Assembly: GCA_029916745.1 (NCBI GenBank)
Contig: JARXWK010000002.1
Location: 94,984 to 158,983, forward strand
DNA length: 64,000 bases
Direction: 5' to 3'
DNA from: Dysgonomonadaceae bacterium PH5-43
GTDB lineage: Bacteria > Bacteroidota > Bacteroidia > Bacteroidales > Azobacteroidaceae
Under the pieces are notes generated by a model, which worked only from the letters and a program-made list of their open reading frames with translations, was not told the DNA's origin and did no database searches. Each line of letters starts with the position of its first letter. Position 1 is the stretch's first letter. A program made the position numbers and the translations under genes. Positions 1-6,664 of this stretch are shown here, piece by piece.

Positions 1-60
1 ACAAAGATATGGCATATATTTAATATATGCAAGTGAATAATGTTAAAAATATGACATTGA

Positions 61-91
61 TTGAATATTTGCAATATTATTTCTATATTTG
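61..91 (+). promoter_or_regulatory. Bacteroidetes-type promoter for the small ORF at 112
   Basis: A TTG at 61-63 is followed after 20 bp by TATATTTG at 84-91, matching the Bacteroidetes consensus TTTG/TTG-N19-21-TAnnTTTG. Transcription would begin near 98, which rules out the in-frame TTG at 61 as a start codon and favours the ATG at 112 (or, barely, 97). Confidence 0.6.
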
Positions 92-111
92 CAGAAATGC
101 AAATTAGGAAA

Positions 112-339
112 ATGGGACAGGAAAGAACGGTGATACACTTATACATAAAGAATGATAATACCCATCATTATTTTGGTAGTATGGCGAATATTTATGAACA
201 CTTCTCTTATGACCAAATTGGCATAACATTCGGGTCTCTACGCAACTATTCTTTATCTTCTAAAAAGCCTTATGAAAACACTAAGGTAATTATCCGAAAA
301 GGAACTTTGCTGGCGAAGCCCAATAAAAAGCCTGACTGA
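112..339 (+). CDS. Small conserved hypothetical protein of mobile-element type (75 aa)
   Basis: A 75-residue basic protein that starts MGQERTVIHLYI and contains the words YFGS and ITFGSLRNYSL. It resembles, from memory, small proteins of unknown function found near Bacteroidales integrative elements; no function can be given. The reading frame is open from 61, but the promoter at 61-91 overlaps the upstream TTG, so the ATG at 112 is preferred; an ATG at 97 is the alternative. It is the first gene of the accessory region and is followed by about 280 bp without a gene. Confidence 0.55.
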   Translation: MGQERTVIHLYIKNDNTHHYFGSMANIYEHFSYDQIGITFGSLRNYSLSSKKPYENTKVIIRKGTLLAKPNKKPD

Positions 340-583
340 AAAAGGTTTTGCTAACGGTTTGGCTTGTTGTTTTGGGTGGGGTTAGTGCTATTAGTTAGGT
401 TAAGTTATTATTGATATAATATATTATAAATCAATTATTTAAATTGCAAATTTACTTCTTTGTAATTATACCAATAAAATTTAATAAGAACTTGTTTCTA
501 TCTATAATAGAATTTGAATATGTATTTTTTTTGATTTAAATAATTTATAATTAAAATTTTAACCCCAAAATAGACAAACCACA

Positions 584-605
584 CCCCCCTTTGTTAAGGG
601 GGAGT
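584..605. terminator. GC-rich hairpin downstream of the Rep-like gene
   Basis: A short strong stem made of CCCCCCTT and AAGGGGG with a tgtt loop lies just beyond the stop codon of the minus-strand Rep-like gene. There is no clear T-tract on the minus strand, so the terminator role is only likely. The rest of 340-618 is AT-rich and shows no gene. Confidence 0.4.
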
Positions 606-618
606 GAGTTCGGAGGAA

Positions 619-1536
619 TTACACCTCAAAAATGCTTAGAATTTTGCCTGTGGTCTTGTCTTTAAATCTGATTAATCGGTTTGCATATTCAAAAAACAGT
701 TCGGCTAATAAATCGTCATTGCTGTCTGCCAACCTTGACAATATCATACTTGGAACTAATTTTGTGCTGTAATCTCCAAATGCCATTTGTAATCGAGGGT
801 TGTTTTCATAAAACTCTTGGAGGGGTTCTTTTTTGAGGTGTAATTCCGTCCTGTAAAATCTATTCATATCCACCCATTTTTGTATATAATCCTTTTGAGA
901 CATTTCTAACTCCTTACTCTTATCGTATCCTTTTAATTCAAATCCCCCATCTTTTGTATTTTGTTTTATGTAAAAAGTTGCATCTAATAGCCGTTTTTGA
1001 TTACAACCGTAGTTAAACCTAACGCCTTTTATCTGCTCTCTTTCGTCATCATACGCTTTGCGATTGACGATGGGCAATAGGTTCTTGTTTTGTATAGCTC
1101 TTTTGATTTTCATGGGAAAGTTGATGTTAATATCCAATGCAATGTCAAGTGTTGTGATGTTGTTCTCAACTAATTGCAATTCTTCGGCTGTAAACTTCAA
1201 GAACGTAAGAATGTTAATATCTTTATAAAAGGACGTGTAAAAGACTTGGTTCTCTATGTAAAACCAGACATAGGTATTTCCATCTATATCTTTTCTCTTA
1301 TTTGAATAGCATAACTTTCCAAATAACATATATTCCATCGTATTGGGATTCTGTACCAACACGTGAATGACATTGTCGAAAATTAAACCGGCCCCTTCTA
1401 TACGTTGCAACTTGAACTCATAGTAAAAGTCATCCTTGTATGTAATGCTGTTGAGAAATTGAATTACAGCCTCATCGGCTAAATAACATGCTGTAAAAGC
1501 ATCAACTGTGAATTTGTATTTTGTCTTCATCTTCAT
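619..1536 (-). CDS. Putative replication-initiation (Rep_trans-like) protein
   Basis: A 305-residue protein whose motif order resembles the Rep_trans family of phage and plasmid replication initiators: a TTLDIALDI segment (compare the RiDiavD motif) near residue 130, GYDKSKELE near 210 and FYRTELHLKK near 235. In that family the protein nicks the double-strand origin through a tyrosine and starts rolling-circle replication. The resemblance is recognised by eye and the catalytic tyrosine is not identified. The gene lies 14 bp downstream of the NUMOD3-like peptide on the same strand, and GAACTA-type repeats lie upstream of both, which would suit a small excising or replicating element. It could instead be an unrelated conserved element protein. 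Confidence 0.5.
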   Translation of the reverse strand: MKMKTKYKFTVDAFTACYLADEAVIQFLNSITYKDDFYYEFKLQRIEGAGLIFDNVIHVLVQNPNTMEYMLFGKLCYSNKRKDIDGNTYVWFYIENQVFYTSFYKDINILTFLKFTAEELQLVENNITTLDIALDININFPMKIKRAIQNKNLLPIVNRKAYDDEREQIKGVRFNYGCNQKRLLDATFYIKQNTKDGGFELKGYDKSKELEMSQKDYIQKWVDMNRFYRTELHLKKEPLQEFYENNPRLQMAFGDYSTKLVPSMILSRLADSNDDLLAELFFEYANRLIRFKDKTTGKILSIFEV

Positions 1537-1550
1537 TTATATGTTTATCT

Positions 1551-1724
1551 TTATTGTTCGGGAATCCCATGCCAATAGGCTTTCATGCTTTGGCTTATTT
1601 TACGTCTTGTTTCATCGCTGACCCTTTGGCGGTAACGAGGGTTTTTGCTACCCTTCTTAGCAAGGGACATTTTTTGTCTGGTTGCCTCGCTTACTTTTCT
1701 ACTTGTTCTTTTGGGTTGTTTCAT
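1551..1724 (-). CDS. 57-residue NUMOD3-like DNA-binding mini-protein
   Basis: A short minus-strand frame starting MKQPKRTSRKVSEATRQK and ending GIPEQ. It holds two copies of a motif of the form S(E/D)-x-TR(Q/R)K(M/I)S, at SEATRQKMSLAKKGSKNP and SDETRRKISQSMKAYW. This is the pattern of NUMOD3, a modular DNA-binding motif usually found in the tails of homing endonucleases, but no nuclease domain is present here. It lies 14 bp upstream of the Rep-like gene and is probably cotranscribed. The protein is very basic, consistent with DNA binding. The plus-strand frame opposite (1521-1742) looks like its shadow. Confidence 0.6.
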   Translation of the reverse strand: MKQPKRTSRKVSEATRQKMSLAKKGSKNPRYRQRVSDETRRKISQSMKAYWHGIPEQ

Positions 1725-2046
1725 ATTTCTGTTTTTATATAAATATGAACTACTTTGAAAAAGTACGAGCTATTATGAACTATTTTTTGAAAATGTTAAA
1801 AATCTATGTAGGGAAAATTGTTGAGGCTTAAAATACATAAAGAACCACTATGTCCATTATAGTTCAATGTAGTTCTTAATTACACGAGCGGGGATACTGT
1901 AAAGTAAATCTATCTTATCAAACCACCATCTTTTTCCGCAGCCTTGAACTTTATTAAGTTCACTCCCGCTCGGTGTAAAACAATCGCCTGTTCGTTATAA
2001 GACAACAGGCGATTTTACATCTAAGTAATTTTCCCCGAAAGTTTTA
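1725..2046. other. Gene-free stretch with GAACTA-type repeats upstream of the Rep region
   Basis: No gene is seen. ATGAACTA occurs at 1745-1752 and 1775-1782 with a related TACGAGCTA near 1764, and inverted TAGTTC occurs at 1860-1865 and 1870-1875. The direct units are 30 bp apart with the related unit about midway, and the inverted units are 10 bp apart. They lie just upstream of the NUMOD3/Rep pair, where iterons or operators are expected. A small hairpin TGAACTT-tatt-AAGTTCA occupies about 1944-1961. Confidence 0.4.
1975..2018 (-). terminator. Hairpin terminator after the 126-residue gene
   Basis: GTAAAACAATCGCCTGTT pairs with ACAGGCGATTTTAC across a short loop. On the minus strand the stem ends in a T-rich run, as expected for intrinsic termination downstream of the gene ending at 2047. 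Confidence 0.65.
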
Positions 2047-2427
2047 TTAAACATCAAAGATGTGAACTGGCTTATCTTTTTCCAAAAATTCCCTAATCTC
2101 ATCTTCTTTTAGTTCGAAAAACGTTATTTTTTCTTTTAGTTCGGAAATTACTTCATATTGCAACTTGCTTCTTATATCACCATTTAAGTTGACTGTTTCA
2201 AGCCAAATTAAGCGATTGCTTTCATCATCTCCATCTTCATAGTTGCGATATGGATTTAGGGCTGCTTTACTTACCAACGTAATGCACCAACATTCATAAT
2301 GAACATTCCCATTTTGCCAATAAGGTCTTTCAAAAACATCATACCCTTTTTTAATCAATGCTTCCACAAATTGAGAGTCATTCGCATTTCTACCGAAATT
2401 TCCAGTGTTTTTTTTAAGTTCTTCCAT
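2047..2427 (-). CDS. Hypothetical protein of the accessory element (126 aa)
   Basis: A 126-residue, acidic, mixed alpha/beta-looking protein without signal peptide or membrane segment. The middle contains HYECWCITLVSKAALNPYRNY, and the C-terminal half is rich in Glu and Lys and probably helical. I do not recognise the family. It starts 4 bp downstream of the HTH gene (2432-2758) on the same strand and is followed by a terminator, so the two form a two-gene operon, and it may act with the HTH protein in element control. Confidence 0.6.
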   Translation of the reverse strand: MEELKKNTGNFGRNANDSQFVEALIKKGYDVFERPYWQNGNVHYECWCITLVSKAALNPYRNYEDGDDESNRLIWLETVNLNGDIRSKLQYEVISELKEKITFFELKEDEIREFLEKDKPVHIFDV

Positions 2428-2431
2428 TTTA

Positions 2432-2758
2432 TTATTTTTTTAATTTATTATTTACCCGAAGGTCTTTTTCTAAGATTTGTTTAACATCACTCATCCTATA
2501 AAGCCGTTTTCCACCAACCTCAACATGGGTTAGGTACTTTTGCTTATTCCATCTCCACAAAGTTGATTTATCAACGCTTAGCATTTTTGAAGCCTCAACA
2601 CGAGTTAGATAGGTTTCTTTTTTAGCATCAACCACTTGTTGTTCCAACTCTTGGCGAGATAGCTTTATGGCATATTCCACCATTTCTACCAACTCCCCTA
2701 TTTTTATTGTTATATTTAAGTCGGGGTTTTCCTTAAACAAAAGGTATTTATTTACCAT
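2432..2758 (-). CDS. Helix-turn-helix (excisionase/MerR-like) DNA-binding protein
   Basis: The C-terminal half (about residues 50-100) is a winged HTH of the excisionase type: YLTRVEASKMLSVDKSTLWRW followed by VEVGGKRLYRMSDVKQILE. The N-terminal 45 residues are helical. Such proteins act as excisionase/directionality factors or as small regulators in Bacteroidetes integrative elements. It is the first gene of a two-gene unit. Its promoter (-7 box at 2875-2882) carries upstream the same 33-bp site as the integrase promoter, which suggests that this gene and int are co-regulated. It may itself bind there, but this is inference. Confidence 0.75.
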   Translation of the reverse strand: MVNKYLLFKENPDLNITIKIGELVEMVEYAIKLSRQELEQQVVDAKKETYLTRVEASKMLSVDKSTLWRWNKQKYLTHVEVGGKRLYRMSDVKQILEKDLRVNNKLKK

Positions 2759-2874
2759 AATTTAATTTTTAAAATTTAACATTTTGTCTTTCGCCTTTCG
2801 CCTTTCCATGATAGAGTACAGTCCATCTTGAAAGTTAACAGCCCTTCTGTACAAGTTCTGCTCCTTTGGCAATG

Positions 2875-2906
2875 CAAATTTATGAGTTAAAATTATGATT
2901 ATAAAC
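2875..2906 (-). promoter_or_regulatory. Promoter of the HTH gene
   Basis: On the minus strand TAAATTTG (complement of 2875-2882) is a good -7 box. At the -33 position, 20 bp upstream, the sequence is GTTT rather than TTTG, so the promoter looks weak and may depend on the 33-bp element further upstream. The leader is about 110 nt. Confidence 0.5.
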
Positions 2907-2924
2907 TAATTACTCTTGTTTGTA

Positions 2925-2957
2925 CTTGTCTGACAAGCTGGAGCAAGAAGAAACAAG
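2925..2957 (-). promoter_or_regulatory. 33-bp regulatory site, copy 1 (upstream of the HTH promoter)
   Basis: Read on the minus strand, CTTG occurs at offsets 1, 11 and 21, i.e. once per helical turn, and the last one opens a palindrome CTTGT-cag-ACAAG. 29 of 33 positions match copy 2 at 5405-5437; all mismatches are in the 6-bp spacer between the second and third CTTG. Exactly 42 bp separate the site from the -7 box, the same as at the integrase gene. A shared activator or repressor site, or a recombinase arm site, is likely. Confidence 0.6.
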
Positions 2958-3017
2958 TAAACACAAAAAAAGTGCAATGAATTAACACTGCACTTTTAAT
3001 ACTAATAGGCTATAACT

Positions 3018-3980
3018 CTATTTTATCCTTCCTAAAATAATAATTCTCTTTACTACATTATCCCATAAAATATGACCATCTTTCAAAACAATATAAGTTG
3101 GATTTATTGATTGTTCCGTCCCAATATATCCAAACTCTTTTTCCATACTTTCATAGAAAGCTTTTCGATTGGTTAAGATGTCTATATAATTAAGTCTCTC
3201 CAATGCCTTAATAGTAATAGCCACATCTTTCCCTTTTTGCCCGTCGACCAACTCGTGGAGCTTTTCCATCAAAGCTTCTTTATTGTTATGATGGAGATAA
3301 TCTCTAAAGTCTTTGATTTCTTTTTCCTTCTTTCCCTTTTCTGGAATTAATGGACGTTCTTGTGGATGTTTTATCAAATAATTAGCTATTTTCCGTTCGT
3401 TATTCTGTCTAATAGCATCTTTTTCCTCCTCACTACAATCTAATAGGTCTAAATAGCAGTCAGCTCCATTTTCAAACAAAAATTCAGCATATTGGTTTGA
3501 TTGCTCATCTTCTTTGTCCATGTATCGTCTAAAACGAGTCGCATTAGTCTTTATGGTTTGAATAGCTTTATAGTGTACTCCTCCATTTTTCCCCTGTTCG
3601 TACATTAATGGCATTGATAGGTATCTTTTGGGAGAATCAGAATGGCTCTCCCATGTGTTAATGCAATATGATTGTGGGGGTTGGTTTGTGATATTCCAAA
3701 TTCTTTCTTCAATGGCATTGTCATCTTGAAAGATATTCTCCTCCCTAATAATCTTATCAAAATTGTCAGCCCCATCTTGAAAGCCTTTGGCATACTCATC
3801 AATGAGAGGTCTGACAGCCTCAACAGTTGCGAGAGTCTCATCAAAAAGATGAAACTCCCCCTTTCTCACAGATGATAAGAACATGTCAAAATCATCCTCT
3901 TGTACATAACATGTATATTCAGAATCAATAAGTTTCCGATATTTACTGTTAAAAAATAAGATTTCTCCCCAGCTACTCAT
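3018..3980 (-). CDS. Hypothetical protein translationally coupled to the integrase (320 aa)
   Basis: A 320-residue soluble protein with no recognised domain, signal peptide or membrane span. It is rich in charged residues. The last 100 residues form a compact-looking block (DFRDYLHHNNKEALMEKLHE, then VAITIKALERLNYI) that I associate with accessory proteins of Bacteroidales mobile elements, without a known function. Its start codon overlaps the integrase stop by 4 bp (ATGA at 3977-3980), so the two proteins are made from one transcript, which suggests a role in recombination or element maintenance. Confidence 0.65.
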   Translation of the reverse strand: MSSWGEILFFNSKYRKLIDSEYTCYVQEDDFDMFLSSVRKGEFHLFDETLATVEAVRPLIDEYAKGFQDGADNFDKIIREENIFQDDNAIEERIWNITNQPPQSYCINTWESHSDSPKRYLSMPLMYEQGKNGGVHYKAIQTIKTNATRFRRYMDKEDEQSNQYAEFLFENGADCYLDLLDCSEEEKDAIRQNNERKIANYLIKHPQERPLIPEKGKKEKEIKDFRDYLHHNNKEALMEKLHELVDGQKGKDVAITIKALERLNYIDILTNRKAFYESMEKEFGYIGTEQSINPTYIVLKDGHILWDNVVKRIIILGRIK

Positions 3981-5320
3981 TCTATCATTTTTACCAAATC
4001 CTTCTTTATTCCCTTATCTATATCTCTATATCGGGCAAAGGCTCTGCTACCTTCCTTATGCCCGCTTAATGCGCCCACTAAGTTAGGGTCTTTTACTCGT
4101 TTATACAAATTTCCAACAAAAGTTCTTCGAGCAAGATGTGATGAGGCTAATTCATTAATAGGTCGCTTTTCCTCTTTTCCTGTTGTTGAATTCATGATTG
4201 TTATACTACGAGTAATACCACAGAGAGAAAAAATTTCTTTTAGAGAGTCATTGTATTTCTGCGCACTAATAAAAGGAAATAGCCGCCCTTTGCTATCCGT
4301 GTTTGCGTATTTTTTCACAAGTGCCTTTGCTCTATTATTTAGTGGAACTTCAACAGGGTCGGGAGTTTTATTCATCGTTTTGTGAGGAATATATTCCACA
4401 GCCTCATCTATGATATTTGCATTGGTCATACTTAAAAGGTCCGAAACTCGGCATCCGATAAGACATTGAAAGATGAAAATGTCTCGTTGTACTTCTAAAC
4501 ATGGATATTTCGACAAATTATAATCCGCTATCAGGTTTCTTTCTTCTAACGAGATATAATAGGGTCTGCCGTATTTCTCCGTCATGCCATTATATTTATC
4601 AAATGGTTTATTAGTTGTGAGTCCTTGTTTATTACACCAATTATAGAAGGCTCGGAACTTGCTGAATAGTGTGCATATTGAATTATTGCCCCGTGGTTTG
4701 GGTTTGGGATTCTTTTGCTTGGTATTTACAAGCGAAGGTATCTGTTTGTATATATGGGTAAACTCTTTATAGAAGAGATGCTCATTCCTATAAAAGTCCT
4801 CGAAGTCTTTAATGGTATCACTATTAATTGTGTCAATGCCTAATTTGAAATCAGGTTTACCATTACATAGTTGGTTAAACAACTCATAGCGTTTTAACGC
4901 ATTGAAAAGAACACGGTAATTCTTCTTTCTGACTTCCGAAAGTCTTTGTTTCTCCAAATACAACTCAGTTAAATCAAAGAAATCATCCTTAGGCTTTTGA
5001 TACTTGTCGGGATATAATGTTTTATCAATTAGCTGTTCAAAAGTTTCACTTGTCAATGTCATTTGGCTTTTGTTCGCCTCATAAACATCTAATAGCAATT
5101 GCTTTCTTGCAATAACAGACCGATTGACCCTATTTCGCTCCTCCGTTTCTATAACAGCCCTTGACTTAATACAATCATTCTTGGCATCCCATACAATCGG
5201 ATTCACTTTGATTTCACTACTGTGGAATAACTGCGTATTCCGTCCATCACTCACTCTAAATCTAACATTTACTTCTGCATTCTTTCGATTGCTTCTAACA
5301 ATAGCTTTTACTGTTGCCAT
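3977..5320 (-). CDS. Tyrosine recombinase (Bacteroidetes integrase)
   Basis: A 447-residue integrase of the Bacteroidetes Arm-DNA-bind_5 / Phage_int_SAM_5 type. The N-terminal arm-binding domain covers about residues 1-85, the SAM-like core-binding domain 115-235 and the catalytic domain 255-440. The catalytic set is complete: Arg291 in GCRVSD, a Lys at 314 or 318, His395-x-x-Arg398 in SHLARR, His421 in SGHKEG and the nucleophile Tyr431. It should therefore be active. It overlaps the 320-residue gene downstream by 4 bp and has its own strong promoter. It marks the region as an integrative element, but I could not define its ends. Confidence 0.93.
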   Translation of the reverse strand: MATVKAIVRSNRKNAEVNVRFRVSDGRNTQLFHSSEIKVNPIVWDAKNDCIKSRAVIETEERNRVNRSVIARKQLLLDVYEANKSQMTLTSETFEQLIDKTLYPDKYQKPKDDFFDLTELYLEKQRLSEVRKKNYRVLFNALKRYELFNQLCNGKPDFKLGIDTINSDTIKDFEDFYRNEHLFYKEFTHIYKQIPSLVNTKQKNPKPKPRGNNSICTLFSKFRAFYNWCNKQGLTTNKPFDKYNGMTEKYGRPYYISLEERNLIADYNLSKYPCLEVQRDIFIFQCLIGCRVSDLLSMTNANIIDEAVEYIPHKTMNKTPDPVEVPLNNRAKALVKKYANTDSKGRLFPFISAQKYNDSLKEIFSLCGITRSITIMNSTTGKEEKRPINELASSHLARRTFVGNLYKRVKDPNLVGALSGHKEGSRAFARYRDIDKGIKKDLVKMIE

Positions 5321-5354
5321 AATCTTACTTTTTAAATTAAAAATTTATTTGAAG

Positions 5355-5386
5355 CAAATGTATGGGAACAAATCAACCTGTTCAAA
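5355..5386 (-). promoter_or_regulatory. Integrase promoter
   Basis: Minus-strand TTTG (complement of 5383-5386), a 20-bp spacer and TACATTTG (complement of 5355-5362) match the Bacteroidetes consensus exactly. The predicted leader is about 28 nt before the ATG at 5320. Confidence 0.75.
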
Positions 5387-5404
5387 GAATCTAAATTGTC
5401 TTTC

Positions 5405-5437
5405 CTTGTCTGACAAGCCTGCACAAGAAGAAACAAG
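5405..5437 (-). promoter_or_regulatory. 33-bp regulatory site, copy 2 (upstream of the integrase promoter)
   Basis: It has the same layout as the copy at 2925-2957: CTTG at offsets 1, 11 and 21 on the minus strand, ending in CTTGT-cag-ACAAG, and 42 bp from the -7 box. The conserved arms are 14 and 13 bp; the six bases between them differ at four positions. Confidence 0.6.
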
Positions 5438-5689
5438 AATGGGGTAAATTCATCTAATAATCCACTGATATTTTCGGTTGTGCAAGATGCTTAAATTTGC
5501 ACAACATCCCTGCAATCTCATCCGATTGGCTACAATAGAATAAAAAGACAAATGTAGTTAAGTAGGCAGTTTTGAATGATATACACCATATAGGTTTGCA
5601 TGTGATTTCATTCCTGACCTTCTGCTCGGGGGTACAACCAAAAACGCCAGTTGTTAATGAGATAAACAGTTGGCGTTTTTTGGTTGTCG
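5438..5689. other. Gene-free stretch upstream of the integrase
   Basis: No gene is seen. A 9-bp inverted repeat GTTGTGCAA / TTGCACAAC with an 11-nt loop lies at 5476-5504 and could be a recombinase core or an operator. The remainder is AT-rich until the terminator at 5634-5687. Confidence 0.4.
5634..5687 (-). terminator. Long hairpin terminator after the GyrA-like gene
   Basis: ACAACCAAAAACGCCA pairs with TGGCGTTTTTTGGTTGT. On the minus strand the GC core is followed by a T-tract, just beyond the stop codon at 5690. Confidence 0.75.
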
Positions 5690-6493
5690 TTATTCTTTAA
5701 GTTTTTCTAAGAAAGATTGAATAACAACATATTCTTCTATTATTTCTATTACTTCTTCATCTAAAAGAGAAGTAAACCTTTGAAGTATCATATTGCATAT
5801 CATATTGGCTTGTATTTCAGATAAATTAAATTTTTGCATTAGTTGATTATAAGCATCTGTTGTATTACGAGACATTTTTATTGTATCAATAACATTTTTA
5901 GTATCATCGTTTTTTAATATTTTCAATATCCCTCTGTATCCTTCAATTTCTTTTTTTACTTTTATTATTTCCTCTTCAATACGATTCATCAGATACCATG
6001 CTAATGAATGTTTGAGTTTGAAATTGCGAACAATCAGATATTGTGAATTATCTTCGTCGTTATAAGCGGTGTCTATAGTAGTATTAATTTTGTCTTTGTC
6101 TTCTTTCCAATCCCAATCCCAATCTATATCGCTCTCAAATATATCATCCCATTTTGCTTTTTCTTCTTCAGATAACGCATAATCAGAGTCTTGAAGTTCT
6201 TGATGAATTTCATCTGTCGTGATTAAATCAGTATCTTCTGCATAATCTCCATAATCGTTCAAAAAATACTTTTGATAATTCAGTAAAGTCTTTTTTGATT
6301 TTTCTAAAAACAATTTTCTTTCTTCAGAATCAGTATATAGCAAATCTCGTTCTATTTCGTCTATTTGAATATGTGAATTTTGCCAATGATTGAGAATGAA
6401 TGAATAGTCTGATTGTACCTGAGGAATTTCAATTGTGGCACAGCCATTCTCGTCAAAATCTAATACGCTATAAGTATTTGTTATATTATTCAT
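5690..6493 (-). CDS. Acidic protein with a GyrA/ParC-like C-terminal segment (267 aa)
   Basis: The first 150 residues are very acidic, with a short IDWDWDWKEDKD run at 123-134, and match nothing I know. Residues about 160-262 are helical and resemble the coiled-coil/exit-gate region of DNA gyrase A: LSEIQANMICNMILQRF (224-240) compares with the GyrA/ParC consensus LSExQAqAILdMRLqrLTgLE, preceded by a matching helix at 199-221 and followed by the expected EEY. No gyrase catalytic domain is present. It lies 171 bp downstream of the PD-(D/E)XK gene on the same strand. A role in defence or in gyrase interaction is inference. A chance helical similarity is possible but the motif is long. Confidence 0.6.
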   Translation of the reverse strand: MNNITNTYSVLDFDENGCATIEIPQVQSDYSFILNHWQNSHIQIDEIERDLLYTDSEERKLFLEKSKKTLLNYQKYFLNDYGDYAEDTDLITTDEIHQELQDSDYALSEEEKAKWDDIFESDIDWDWDWKEDKDKINTTIDTAYNDEDNSQYLIVRNFKLKHSLAWYLMNRIEEEIIKVKKEIEGYRGILKILKNDDTKNVIDTIKMSRNTTDAYNQLMQKFNLSEIQANMICNMILQRFTSLLDEEVIEIIEEYVVIQSFLEKLKE

Positions 6494-6664
6494 TTTTTGA
6501 AATGTTAAACCTAAACTATGAAATTATGAGTACTCTAGAAATATACTCTGTTTGTTGTTTGATTTACAAATGTAATAAATATCTGAATCTTACATCAATT
6601 TATAACCCACAAACTATATTTGCTTGTGTTTTGTCGAATTTTAGAATATGTATTTTGTATTGCT

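Noticed and set aside
61..111. N-terminal extension of the first small ORF (TTG start)
   Set aside because: A good promoter covers these bases, so they are unlikely to be transcribed as coding sequence.
1521..1742. 73-residue plus-strand frame
   Set aside because: It is the complement of the NUMOD3-like minus-strand gene and resembles no protein.
2925..5437. The two 33-bp sites as attL/attR of a small element
   Set aside because: Both lie at the same distance upstream of promoters in the same orientation and are not next to the integrase core in the usual way; a regulatory role explains them better. Element ends remain unknown.
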